This document shows positions 43,068 to 51,115 of a DNA stretch of 64,000 nucleotides, piece by piece. The notes beneath the pieces were generated by a model, which ran no database searches, was not told where the DNA came from, and was given only the letters and a program-made list of their open reading frames with translations. The stretch comes from an uncultured bacterium (GTDB taxonomy: Bacteria; Elusimicrobiota; Elusimicrobia; Elusimicrobiales; Elusimicrobiaceae). The stretch spans positions 1-64,000 of the forward strand of contig CASFTM010000003.1 of assembly GCA_949297775.1 (NCBI GenBank), in the 5' to 3' direction. Every line of letters starts with the position of its first letter. Position 1 is the first letter of the stretch. Both the position numbers and the translations under genes were made by a program.

Positions 43068-43085
43068 AAAAAAAAAACGCGTCAA
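43058..43085 (-). promoter_or_regulatory. Pilin promoter with T12 spacer tract (copy 3)
   Basis: -35 TTGACG (43080-43085), CG, twelve T (43066-43077), GA, -10 TAAATT (43058-43063); predicted +1 at 43051, the A of the start codon. Confidence 0.75.
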
Positions 43086-43162
43086 GGGGCCAGAGCCTGG
43101 CCTCCCTTCTCCATGCCCGCTAGCACGATTAGTGGAGCCACACGGTTTCCGCACTGTCGCGC
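43076..43162 (-). repeat. Conserved block upstream of pilin promoters (copy C)
   Basis: Matches 4411-4495. The hairpin GGCCAG/CTGGCC replaces GCCCC/GGGGC of copy A at the same place. Further right (43163-43369) come a GCCCCC/GGGGGC hairpin, a CTTCCAGGCCC direct repeat, and no supported gene. Confidence 0.7.
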
Positions 43163-43367
43163 CCTTACGCAACGGTCTTCCAGGCCCCCTTGCCGGGGGC
43201 AGGGCCTTCCAGGCCCGGGGACTCTGCCTCGGACAGGGTTACGCAAAGTACGGTGCTTACCAAAGAAAGAACAACAAGTTGCTAACTCCTCGTAATGGGC
43301 AAGCCGCCTTCCCGGCCTTAATACTTTTTCAGCTCAAAAACTCTCCCCCGGAATTATTTGAGGCATA

Positions 43368-43404
43368 AAAAAACCGCCGGAGCTATTTGCTCCGGCGGTT
43401 TTTG
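43368..43404. terminator. Bidirectional terminator beside the H1-like gene
   Basis: AAACCGCCGGAGC (43370-43382) and GCTCCGGCGGTTT (43388-43400), A run left and T run right. Stops the H1-like transcript on the minus strand. Confidence 0.88.
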
Positions 43405-43414
43405 GTTTACTAAA

Positions 43415-43687
43415 TTATTTTTTCTTCGCAACTTTTTTTACAGCTTTTTTAGCAGCCGGTTTTTTGGCGGCGGCTTTTTTCACGGTTACTTTTTTAGCCG
43501 GTTTTTTTACAGCGGCTTTTTTAACAGCCACTTTTTTCACGGCTTTTTTCGCACAGGCTTTTTTAGCGCAGGCTTTTTTAGCACAGGCTTTCTTCGCCGG
43601 TTTTTTAACGGCGGCTTTCTTTACGGCTACTTTCTTAGCGGCCGGCTTTTTGGCGGCGGCCTTTTTCACGGTTTTTTTAACGGCCAT
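43415..43687 (-). CDS. Histone H1-like Lys/Ala-rich DNA-binding protein with Cys repeats
   Basis: 90 residues, almost only Lys, Ala, Val and Pro: KKAAAKKPAAKK and KKPAKK blocks like the tail of histone H1 and chlamydial Hc2-type proteins. It should bind DNA by charge and condense or bridge it. The middle has three tandem ACAKK units that place Cys every five residues, which is unusual and could allow disulfide links or metal binding. Start at ATG 43687 with AGGAG upstream. Strong promoter (below). Low-complexity repeats make it prone to length change. Confidence 0.85.
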   Translation of the reverse strand: MAVKKTVKKAAAKKPAAKKVAVKKAAVKKPAKKACAKKACAKKACAKKAVKKVAVKKAAVKKPAKKVTVKKAAAKKPAAKKAVKKVAKKK

Positions 43688-43725
43688 TTTTTTCTCCTGA
43701 GACAATTAGTTTTAACCTCATAAAA

Positions 43726-43754
43726 ATAATAGCACAAATTATTTTAAAATGCAA
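43726..43754 (-). promoter_or_regulatory. Promoter of the H1-like gene
   Basis: -35 TTGCAT (43749-43754), 17-bp spacer ending TGTGC, -10 TATTAT (43726-43731), so an extended -10 as well. Confidence 0.7.
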
Positions 43755-43799
43755 ACATTTTCTCGTCTAAGAATAATTTTTTCAAAAAAATCAAGCCCC

Positions 43800-43817
43800 A
43801 TTTTTACCGTCTGAAAA
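43800..43817. repeat. 18-bp repeat, copy upstream of the H1-like gene
   Basis: ATTTTTACCGTCTGAAAA, identical to 29694-29711 upstream of the porin. The core ACCGTCTGAA differs by one base from the Neisseria DNA uptake core GCCGTCTGAA. Only two copies were noticed here. Confidence 0.6.
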
Positions 43818-43824
43818 AAGATTT

Positions 43825-44241
43825 TTATTTTTTCTCCGTCGGAGATTTTCGTTTGGTACGCAGCAGCGCGTACACGCCGCTGCGTCCGCACAAAGCCGTA
43901 AAAATAAACCCGTTCAATGTGTTTTTATACACCACTGTTACACAAATTGCAAACACAAGTGCATACAAAAAATTCGTTTGTTGCGCATAAAATCCGCGCC
44001 ACAAACTGCTTATTGCCGCATACAAAATAAGCGCCATATAGAAACAGTTGCACACATAAAAAATTTGAAGGGTGCGTTTTAAATCCGTAATTTGAAAAGC
44101 CCGCAGCATAAGCGGCAAAAGAGCGCTTTTTCCAACGGCAAACAATCCGCCCAGCACAAAGCCTTCAGTATAAGCACCGATGAAAATATGCCCTGCGCCG
44201 GGAGCCGCCAAACTAAACAAAAAAGCAAAAAACGCTGTCAT
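43825..44241 (-). CDS. Small integral membrane protein of unknown function
   Basis: 138 residues with about four hydrophobic segments (TAFFAFLFSLAAPGAGHIFIG, GFVLGGLFAVG, LQIFYVCNCFYMALILYAA, FLYALVFAICVTVV). The N-terminal APGAGHIFIG motif resembles the short TM2-like membrane proteins. Overlaps the CYTH gene stop by ATGA, so translation is coupled, and it may act with that gene. Start at ATG 44241 with GGGGCGG upstream. Confidence 0.65.
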   Translation of the reverse strand: MTAFFAFLFSLAAPGAGHIFIGAYTEGFVLGGLFAVGKSALLPLMLRAFQITDLKRTLQIFYVCNCFYMALILYAAISSLWRGFYAQQTNFLYALVFAICVTVVYKNTLNGFIFTALCGRSGVYALLRTKRKSPTEKK

Positions 44242-44870
44242 TTTCCGCCCCACAGTTTAGACAGTTCCACCGCCGTTTTGACCTTGGAAATCTTCGCATA
44301 GCAAAGCCCGCTGCTCCGTGTCAGCTCCTGCGCCAGCTTTTCCGTATCCGCAGCGGGCCCTTGCTTATGTTCCAATTCTACCTCTTTCATCAGCACGCGC
44401 CGTCCCGCTACGCGGATTTCAAATTTATCAAAAGCCATTTCCGCCTGCGCCTCGCCATAAAATACGTTTATTGTTTGCCGCCTGTTACGGATTTCAAACA
44501 GCGGGTTTAAGCGGGCCACGCACAAGCCTTTCCAGTTTTTTTTAGCGTTTAAAAGTTGCAGTGCATCCGTTAAATTTTTTGCATCAGGAAGAGGCAACGT
44601 TTCTTCCCGCCGGACGGCTTTTCCGTTGATAATTTCGCTGCGCGTTTTAAACGTGGCCTCCCACTTTCCGTCCGTACAACGCACCCGAAAGGCGATTTTT
44701 TGGCGGCAGAAGTCTCCTTCTTCCGTATCCAAATACACATCCCGGATAACCAAATGCACCGGCGCCAAAAGGCGCCCTTTGGGAACGGTCCGGCACACAG
44801 CCGCACGCATACGCGCAAAAGCACGCGGAAGGTTGGCGTCCCATTTAAATTCGGTTTCTAAATGCTCCAT
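44238..44870 (-). CDS. CYTH domain protein (triphosphate tunnel family)
   Basis: 210 residues. N-terminal ETEFKW fits the ExExK signature of the CYTH fold, followed by a chain of alternating basic and acidic strands (IRDVYLDTEEGDF, AFRVRCTDGKWEATFKT, RREETLPL, MKEVELEHK) that line the tunnel. Members hydrolyse inorganic triphosphate or thiamine triphosphate, or make cAMP; the Asp, Glu and Arg residues needed are present. Substrate is not predictable. Coupled to the downstream membrane gene. Confidence 0.85.
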   Translation of the reverse strand: MEHLETEFKWDANLPRAFARMRAAVCRTVPKGRLLAPVHLVIRDVYLDTEEGDFCRQKIAFRVRCTDGKWEATFKTRSEIINGKAVRREETLPLPDAKNLTDALQLLNAKKNWKGLCVARLNPLFEIRNRRQTINVFYGEAQAEMAFDKFEIRVAGRRVLMKEVELEHKQGPAADTEKLAQELTRSSGLCYAKISKVKTAVELSKLWGGK

Positions 44871-44915
44871 ATGTTTAGTTTACCAAAAAAGTATAATGGG
44901 ATTAGGAGGGATTTT

Positions 44916-45401
44916 ATGAAAAAATTACGTCAGCCCACTTCTCTGCAGTGCTTTGCCTGCGGATGCAAAAATCCATTCGGACTTAAGTTGGAATGGTATA
45001 ACAATTACGAAGAAAAGCAGGTAGAAACTACCTTCACCTTAGATGACAATTATTGTTCTTACCCCGGCACGGTGCACGGCGGAATTATAGCCACCATTTT
45101 GGATGAAACCTCCGGGCGCGCCGTTCTGTTGGGCAACGACTTCAACCGGTTAATGGTAACGCTTAAAATGGAAGTGGTATACAAACACAACACCCCCACC
45201 CACACACCGCTGAAAGCCATCGGGCGCGTATTGAAAGACGGCGGTTCCCGGGCACAGGTGGAAGGCGAAATTGTTCTGCCGGACGGAACGGTATCCGCCA
45301 AATGCACAAGCATTTTGTATAAAATTCCCCAAGCTGTAAAAGATAAATGGGGCCCGGAAGCAGAAGAATGGGCACGCACCACGCCAAAAGTGGAAGAATA
45401 A
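44916..45401 (+). CDS. PaaI-type hotdog thioesterase
   Basis: 161 residues. Hotdog fold acyl-CoA thioesterase: CFACGCKNPFGLKLEW near the N-terminus, GTVHGGIIATILDETSGRAV (the HGG active-site loop with the catalytic Asp/Glu), then a strand TLKMEVVYKHNTP typical of the domain. Cytoplasmic. Start at ATG 44916 with ATTAGGAGGG. Divergent from the CYTH gene. Confidence 0.9.
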   Translation: MKKLRQPTSLQCFACGCKNPFGLKLEWYNNYEEKQVETTFTLDDNYCSYPGTVHGGIIATILDETSGRAVLLGNDFNRLMVTLKMEVVYKHNTPTHTPLKAIGRVLKDGGSRAQVEGEIVLPDGTVSAKCTSILYKIPQAVKDKWGPEAEEWARTTPKVEE

Positions 45402-45528
45402 AATTTGTATTATCACATACGCTGTGAAAAGTGCAGGCTTCGTGCATTTTTTCGCGGTCCAACCGCCGCGGAATAATTGTAAGGACTGGCAAGCAAACAG
45501 GCAGTTTTCCCTTCGCAAAGAGAATGCA

Positions 45529-45557
45529 TTGAGTTCCGGCTTAGATTTTGCTAAAAT
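45529..45557 (+). promoter_or_regulatory. tRNA-Val promoter
   Basis: TTGAGT (45529-45534), 17-bp spacer, TAAAAT (45552-45557). Confidence 0.65.
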
Positions 45558-45571
45558 ATAGTATCGCTTTA

Positions 45572-45647
45572 GGATCGGTAGCTTAGTTGGTAGAGCGCCT
45601 GCTTTACACGCAGGAGGTCACAGGTTCAAGTCCTGTCCGGTCCACCA
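45572..45647 (+). tRNA. tRNA-Val (TAC)
   Basis: 76 bases including an encoded CCA. Acceptor GGATCGG with CCGGTCC; D-arm TAGCTTAGTTGGTAGAGC; anticodon stem CTGC/GCAG with loop TTTACAC, anticodon TAC; T-arm GGTTCAAGTCC. Terminator follows. Confidence 0.96.
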
Positions 45648-45650
45648 TTT

Positions 45651-45682
45651 TAAAAGGCACTTCGTACGAAGTGCCTTTTTTG
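45651..45682 (+). terminator. tRNA-Val terminator
   Basis: AAAAGGCACTTCG and its complement CGAAGTGCCTTTT form a near-perfect palindrome (45652-45680), then T. Confidence 0.88.
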
Positions 45683-45770
45683 TTGTTGTAAAATCGGAGC
45701 ATTTGCAGAATACGACAAACAAGTTGTATAGATTTTCGAAACTCCACTACGCCTACCTCTCATCAGACAA

Positions 45771-45800
45771 AGAAATCCGGCCCTGATTGGACCGGATTTT
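45771..45800 (-). terminator. Terminator of the large secreted protein gene
   Basis: AAATCCGG (45773-45780) and CCGGATTT (45792-45799). Confidence 0.65.
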
Positions 45801-45817
45801 AATATGTCAGCCGAGGT

Positions 45818-48800
45818 TTAGTTCCGTTCATATCCGAACTGCTTTATCAGCTCCTGGCGGGCTCCCATTCCTTTCTTTTCCATCTGCAAAATCCCGCTCA
45901 TCTCTTCCTGCTTCAGCCACTGCAGTTCCTGGTCTATATCCCGCACTTCCTTCAGCGTCTCCCCTGTCACATTTCCCTGCTTCACGATCTGCGCCCGGCG
46001 CCCTTCCAGCTGCTCTATCTGCCGCCCTATGTTGCGCACCTGGCTATACGCCTGGTCATACGTGTCCGCCACTTCCAAATGCGCCCGCGGCGCACTGCTT
46101 TCTACCGGCGTACCTTGCACGTCGTTAAATTCCTTCATTAACGTACGGCTCTTTCCCAGCTTGTTGCGTTCCATATCCGCCGCTGTACGACGCGCTTCCG
46201 CTTCCAACCCTTTTATCTCCTGTTCCAGCGCCCGGATTTGCTGTTGGTCTTCCGCCGTCCCTTTCCGCGTTTTCTTTAAGTAATCTACATACTCTTTCTT
46301 CTTGCTTACTTCTTTCCCTAACGCAAATATACGGTTGTGCTCCCGGTCCGCACGCGCCAGGTTGATCTCTTTCTGATACGCTCGCGCCGACTGCTGCAGT
46401 ACTACTTTCTCCTGCTCGCTTAAGCCTTTTACAAATGCTTCATATTCACTCATCGGCACTTCTTTCGCTTTCGCATGCTTCCCTACCCCGTCCGAATAGT
46501 AAAATACCGCCTTCGTCGGGTCCGTCGGGTGCGCTTCCATATATAGCAACCCGTCACTGCGAAGTTCCACCACACCATCCGGCACGCGTTGGCGCGTCGC
46601 GGGCATTAACGAACGATCCGTATAACTCAGCGGCTTAAATCCGCCCCCTTGGCTCGTAACCGGGTGCCCCAACTCGTTCGTATACATCATCCGCATATCC
46701 GACTCGCTCCTAAACCCGTTGCGGCTCATATCCCGAATCGTACGCTCCGCTTCTTTTTCCAACGCCGCTATTTCATTATCCAGTTGTTTTATCTGCTTAA
46801 AGTTCCCGCCTTCCGCCATATTATATGTGCGGCTGTTCGCTATTTCCGCCCGGCGGTCCTTCAGCTTCGTCACCTCTTTCGCCAAATCCGTCAACCGGTC
46901 GTGCTCACGGGTTACACGCAGGGCATTAATCTCCTTTTGGTACGAGTCCGCTATCCGGTTCAGCATCGTTTTATCCGCATTGCTCATCTTGCTCATCATC
47001 GCCTCATACGTTCCCATCGGCACTTCTTTTACCGTGTTTACTCGTCCCATATCGTCACTGTAATAAAACACCGCTTTCGTCGGGTCTGTCGGGTGTTCCT
47101 CCATATACACTAAACCGTCGCTGCGGTACTGGACAGGCCCTTGGGCCCCCTTCCCTTTCGGCGTCTTGGGCATCAACGAACGATTGTTGTACGACACCGC
47201 CGTCTTTTTGGCCGCCGCTACTTTATCCGCCAGCGGACCGGTTAATTTTTCTTCAATCTTAACTTTAGATACGCCGGAAAGCGGTTCCACTTTGGGCGCC
47301 GCAGAAGCCGGCAGCGGGAGCTTTTCGGAAGCGGCCGCCGGTTTAGGAGCCACGGGCTTCTTTACTTCCGCCGCCGCGCGCGAAACGGTTCTGGACCCGG
47401 CGGAGGAAGCAACCGCCTGGCCTTTATTGGCGGAAGCCGCCGATTTGGCCGCCGCAGGAGCGGGCGCTTTCGGTTTAACCGCCGCAGCCGCCTGCTGGCG
47501 TACCGTCGCGGGCAAGGCTTTAAAATAATCTTTGGTATTAATCCAGGTTTTGCGGGAGGTCAGCACTTGCACGGCGCCCGAAATACCTTTTGCCATAGCC
47601 GGCAACGCTGCCACAAGCTCTCCCACCGCCACCGGAATAGCGGCGATATCCGCCCCGCTGCCAATCGTAATCAAACGGGAGTTGTACACATAGCGTTCAT
47701 TTTTTTCTGGGTCTTGCTGCGGGGCTTTCCACGTCCAGCCGCGTGCTTTGGCAAACTGGTATGCTTTGTAATGCACGCGGCGCTGGGTGCCTTCGTTGAT
47801 GTCCCACCAATCGCCTTTATAAAACAAAGACAAGAGTTCTGGGGAAGGTTCATAGATATACGTTTTGCCTTGTTCGCGCCAACCGTCCAAAATACCCAAC
47901 ACTAACGGATAATGAATATCCCCCGCCGCGTTGGTATTGCTTTTGGCGTAGCCGTTAGCTTTCTGTACCAGCGATTTTGCCAATTTACGGGCGGAAGGGT
48001 TTGTTTTGCTTTGGGTGGCCAGCATACGGCCCACATCCTCCAGCAAGTTGCCGTAGGGGTATTGTATTTTTTCGTGCGAACGGGAAGTAGACTTCCACCC
48101 CTGGCGGGAGGCTTCGGAATTGTCTAAATATTGAAAATTTTCATTAATGCGGTTTAAATAACGCGAGTTGCCGCCGCGCAGATTGCTGACCCCGCGCAAC
48201 ACATTTTTAGCCGTGCCTTCAAATGAAATGCTGTTTAAGATATTCCCCCCGGTAGAAGGGATAGAGTCTTCCGTCAAGAACTGTTCCAACAGCGCATAGG
48301 CGCGCGGCGTGCCCAGCACCCCCAATGCCGTAGTGGCGCCCGGGATGACAATACTCGCGGAGGAGGAGTCGTATTTATCGGCCAAAACAGCATAAATGCG
48401 TTCCGCGGCTTCTTTCTTTTCATTTCCGTCTTTTGCCAACATCGCCAAAGCCGCCATTCCCCCCACTTCGGAGGCACAGCTATTGGCTTTTCTTTCCTGC
48501 CGCTGGCGCTGGTCCGCCCGCTGGGCGGCAGAACCATAGTTTAACTGAAAGCCGGAACCGCAGTCTTTATCGGCTAAATCCAATAAAGCATAGAAATATT
48601 TCATCGCGGCTTTGCGGTCTTTTTCGGAGTGCAACCCATATTCAGTAACCAGCGTAACAAACTGCCCCGCTGTTTCGGTAATGGGTTTCCCCTGATAATA
48701 CAGCAAATTGTTAATCGCATAACTAACCCCGCCTTGGGCATACGCCAATGCCGGGATACAGGTTTGTTGCGCCCCTTTGGGCGTTACGCACACGGTAGCC

Positions 48801-49057
48801 TTGGAAACATTTCCTTTGGCAGAGGAAACAGCTTTGCCCAAATTATCCAAAATGCAGTCCAACCCGCTGATTTTACATTCCTGGGCAACCAGCGATTCCC
48901 CTACCTGGACCCAATACGTGTCCCCCAATTGGTCCGCCAGCTGGGTTTGCACGGCTTGCCCAATTTGTTTGGAGACAGACGATTTATTGCCGTTGTCTGC
49001 CGCATACAAGGGAATTACCATTCCCACTGCTAAAGCGCAGAAAAACAGTTTTTTCAT
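45818..49057 (-). CDS. Large secreted repeat protein
   Basis: 1079 residues. Signal peptide MKKLFFCALAVGMVIPLYA. N-terminal half (20-490) is helical with HEAT-like short repeats and four or five Cys; then a Pro/Ala/Lys linker (about 510-600); then two units of about 160 residues, each starting RSLMP, with RSDGL-x-YME-x-HPTDPTKAVFYYSD, a KEVPM-x-EA strand-helix, and a coiled coil (SYQKEIN ... REHDRL/REHNRI). A third partial coiled coil ends the protein. Codon use changes from about 47.2 kb leftward (more GCG, ACG, GAG, AAG, CAG). It may be an effector or surface organiser; no known domain. Confidence 0.8.
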   Translation of the reverse strand: MKKLFFCALAVGMVIPLYAADNGNKSSVSKQIGQAVQTQLADQLGDTYWVQVGESLVAQECKISGLDCILDNLGKAVSSAKGNVSKATVCVTPKGAQQTCIPALAYAQGGVSYAINNLLYYQGKPITETAGQFVTLVTEYGLHSEKDRKAAMKYFYALLDLADKDCGSGFQLNYGSAAQRADQRQRQERKANSCASEVGGMAALAMLAKDGNEKKEAAERIYAVLADKYDSSSASIVIPGATTALGVLGTPRAYALLEQFLTEDSIPSTGGNILNSISFEGTAKNVLRGVSNLRGGNSRYLNRINENFQYLDNSEASRQGWKSTSRSHEKIQYPYGNLLEDVGRMLATQSKTNPSARKLAKSLVQKANGYAKSNTNAAGDIHYPLVLGILDGWREQGKTYIYEPSPELLSLFYKGDWWDINEGTQRRVHYKAYQFAKARGWTWKAPQQDPEKNERYVYNSRLITIGSGADIAAIPVAVGELVAALPAMAKGISGAVQVLTSRKTWINTKDYFKALPATVRQQAAAAVKPKAPAPAAAKSAASANKGQAVASSAGSRTVSRAAAEVKKPVAPKPAAASEKLPLPASAAPKVEPLSGVSKVKIEEKLTGPLADKVAAAKKTAVSYNNRSLMPKTPKGKGAQGPVQYRSDGLVYMEEHPTDPTKAVFYYSDDMGRVNTVKEVPMGTYEAMMSKMSNADKTMLNRIADSYQKEINALRVTREHDRLTDLAKEVTKLKDRRAEIANSRTYNMAEGGNFKQIKQLDNEIAALEKEAERTIRDMSRNGFRSESDMRMMYTNELGHPVTSQGGGFKPLSYTDRSLMPATRQRVPDGVVELRSDGLLYMEAHPTDPTKAVFYYSDGVGKHAKAKEVPMSEYEAFVKGLSEQEKVVLQQSARAYQKEINLARADREHNRIFALGKEVSKKKEYVDYLKKTRKGTAEDQQQIRALEQEIKGLEAEARRTAADMERNKLGKSRTLMKEFNDVQGTPVESSAPRAHLEVADTYDQAYSQVRNIGRQIEQLEGRRAQIVKQGNVTGETLKEVRDIDQELQWLKQEEMSGILQMEKKGMGARQELIKQFGYERN

Positions 49058-49121
49058 AAATTAAATCCTATTTATGTGATTTATTCTAAATTTTAAGCAA
49101 ATTTCCCCAAAAATCAAGTGT

Positions 49122-49949
49122 TTAGTTATTCAAAGGGTCTTGCTCGGCACCCTCCGCCGGGGTATCAATAGCAAACACTTCCGGCTTATTAAAAAACCAG
49201 ATTAAAAACGCGGTCAAAAAACAAAACAGCAAAATGCTGTTGTGTAGAGTAAAGCAAATGGATAAAACCGCCGAACCCGTTACCCCGAACTTGGCAAAAA
49301 CCAACACCGGGAACCATACCAGCAACAGTGTTACGATAAAGCAAACCACCCAGCTAAAGCGGTATGTTTTAAACAACAGCCGCCCAAAACGCAGGGCCTC
49401 GGAACCGGATTCCGTAACGGCAAAGCCGCAGGCAAATAAAATCAGACTCACACTCCATACAGCCATCACGATACCCGCCGAAATCTCCGACGAAAAAAAT
49501 ACCGGAAGCAACGTTAAAGAAGAAAACCCGTCCGCCCACCATAAAAGCACACACAGCGCAATTCCTACACACGCCTGCCGCCAAAAAAGCGGCCCAAACG
49601 CCCGTAACGCCACCGCCAATACGCCGCGCCATTTGCCCTGCCGGGTAATAGTGTCATCCAACAGCCGATATACCCATACTAAAAACAAGAAATCCAAAAT
49701 TCCAACGGACAACAACACATACCCGCCGCGCAGCAAATCTTGCACGAAAGCATACACATTTTCGTGCCGGGCCAAAAACACCGGGGTGTCCCCCATTCCA
49801 AAAGCCCAACCGGCCAGCGCTCCCACCAAACCGGGAAGCACTTCAAACACCGCAACCGGCACCACACAAAAAAGCCCCAACAAAACAGCTAATGTTTTGA
49901 AGGAAGGATGATTAATTTTTTGCCAAAAAGACAACTGTATGTTGAGCAT
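49122..49949 (-). CDS. Integral membrane protein of unknown function
   Basis: 275 residues with six or seven hydrophobic helices (around 20-45, 75-100, 125-150, 155-180, 205-230, 235-260) and a short acidic tail. No family recognised. It resembles small membrane proteins with glycerophosphoryl- or DUF-type folds only in composition. Twelve bases downstream of the NlpE-like gene, so likely one operon. Confidence 0.65.
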   Translation of the reverse strand: MLNIQLSFWQKINHPSFKTLAVLLGLFCVVPVAVFEVLPGLVGALAGWAFGMGDTPVFLARHENVYAFVQDLLRGGYVLLSVGILDFLFLVWVYRLLDDTITRQGKWRGVLAVALRAFGPLFWRQACVGIALCVLLWWADGFSSLTLLPVFFSSEISAGIVMAVWSVSLILFACGFAVTESGSEALRFGRLLFKTYRFSWVVCFIVTLLLVWFPVLVFAKFGVTGSAVLSICFTLHNSILLFCFLTAFLIWFFNKPEVFAIDTPAEGAEQDPLNN

Positions 49950-49961
49950 AAGGGGTTTCCG

Positions 49962-50384
49962 TTATTTAATTTTTTTTAAAACGTACATATCCGCCAAATT
50001 ACCAGTAATAACGGCTTTATCTTGGTCCAACAGGCGCAAGAGCCCATTCCCCACCTGGGCATAGCGTATCCCCTCGCCCGGAACTTCCAAGGAAACTAAA
50101 TCCCCCGAAAGGATATAAGCGCCTTTATCGGTAAACACCCCGTCTTGTTCGCCTATATATTCGGAACGCCATTCAAAAGTTCCGTCATTCTGCAAAGTAA
50201 CGCGCGTTTGAATACCGGGGCCGGAAGCAGCGGGGAGCAATCCTTCATATACACCGGCATATCCCGCCGAAACAGACGGTGCAGTCTCCTGGGAGACTTC
50301 TTCGTAGGATACGTCTTCCTGCGGGCCTTTGCCGCAACCTGCGGCGAAACATATTATGAACACCAAAATCCACCATTTTCTCAT
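49962..50384 (-). CDS. NlpE-like outer-membrane lipoprotein
   Basis: 140 residues. Lipobox FAAGC: signal peptide MRKWWILVFIICFAAGC with lipid attachment at Cys17. Mature part YAGVYEGLLPAASGPGIQTRVTLQNDGTFEWRSEY and GAYILSGDLVSLEV match the N-terminal domain of NlpE, the adhesion and copper sensor that signals to Cpx in enterobacteria. The C-terminal domain of NlpE is missing. Role here: surface lipoprotein, function inferred only by similarity. Confidence 0.8.
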   Translation of the reverse strand: MRKWWILVFIICFAAGCGKGPQEDVSYEEVSQETAPSVSAGYAGVYEGLLPAASGPGIQTRVTLQNDGTFEWRSEYIGEQDGVFTDKGAYILSGDLVSLEVPGEGIRYAQVGNGLLRLLDQDKAVITGNLADMYVLKKIK

Positions 50385-50493
50385 TTTTTATTCCTTCCTT
50401 ATGAACAATTGCAATAAAATCCGCACCAGATGTGTTTTGTAAGCAGAATGTTTTGTTGTCTGCTTCCCAACCGCCAACATGGGGAGCTCCTGT

Positions 50494-50524
50494 GTAGAAA
50501 GCCCCGGTCTTTGGACCGGGCTTT
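50494..50524 (-). terminator. Terminator of ogt
   Basis: AAGCCCGGTCC / GGACCGGGCTT type stem (50495-50520) flanked by A run on the left and T run on the right. Confidence 0.75.
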
Positions 50525-50540
50525 TTGTCCTTCATAGTGC

Positions 50541-51020
50541 TTATCCCGCTGGACAATGTGCTTGTTCCAGTTGTAACAAAAAAATCTTTTTCTCCACCCC
50601 TGCCGCGTAACCGCCCCACCTGCCGTCTGCCGCAATAACCCGATGGCAGGGAATGATAATGGCAATCGGATTCACGTGATTGGCCCCCCCTACAGCCCGG
50701 GACGCCCGCGGGTTGCCCGCCATACGAGCCACCTCCCGATAACTGCACGTCTGTCCGTAAGGAATTTGCAACAAAGCGTCAAAAACCTTACGCTGAAAAG
50801 GCGACCCCGCTGGGGCAAGCGGCAATTCAAACCGATGTCGTACGCCGGCAAAATACGCTTGCAGCTGGCGGCGGGCTTCTTCCAACAAAGGCGAAGTCCT
50901 TTCCTCCAGTTGCCGGGTCCACTCCGCCGGGCAAAAAGCCAGCCGGGTAATATGCGTATCCGCAGCCGCCAACGCCATTTTTCCAAGCGGCGTATATACA
51001 TAAATAAAATGTTCCGGCAT
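50541..51020 (-). CDS. ogt: Methylated-DNA-protein cysteine methyltransferase
   Basis: 159 residues. Suicide repair of O6-methylguanine. PFQRKVFDALLQIPYGQTCSYREVA (helix-turn-helix recognition, Arg finger region), GNPRASRAVGGANHVNPIAIIIPCHRVI with the acceptor Cys in PCHRV. Short N-terminal domain fits Ogt rather than Ada. No ribosome site is obvious; AT-rich sequence just upstream. Confidence 0.93.
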   Translation of the reverse strand: MPEHFIYVYTPLGKMALAAADTHITRLAFCPAEWTRQLEERTSPLLEEARRQLQAYFAGVRHRFELPLAPAGSPFQRKVFDALLQIPYGQTCSYREVARMAGNPRASRAVGGANHVNPIAIIIPCHRVIAADGRWGGYAAGVEKKIFLLQLEQAHCPAG

Positions 51021-51115
51021 TTGATTTTATTGTAGCACATTTTTGGGCCCTGTCCTATAGGGAAATAGGTCTTTTGACCCCTGTTTTCTCCCGCTATTTT
51101 ACTTATAATACGGAT

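Noticed and set aside
43358-43723. 121-codon Phe/Gly-rich plus-strand frame
   Set aside because: Exact antisense of the Lys/Ala H1-like gene; its repeats mirror the H1 repeats.
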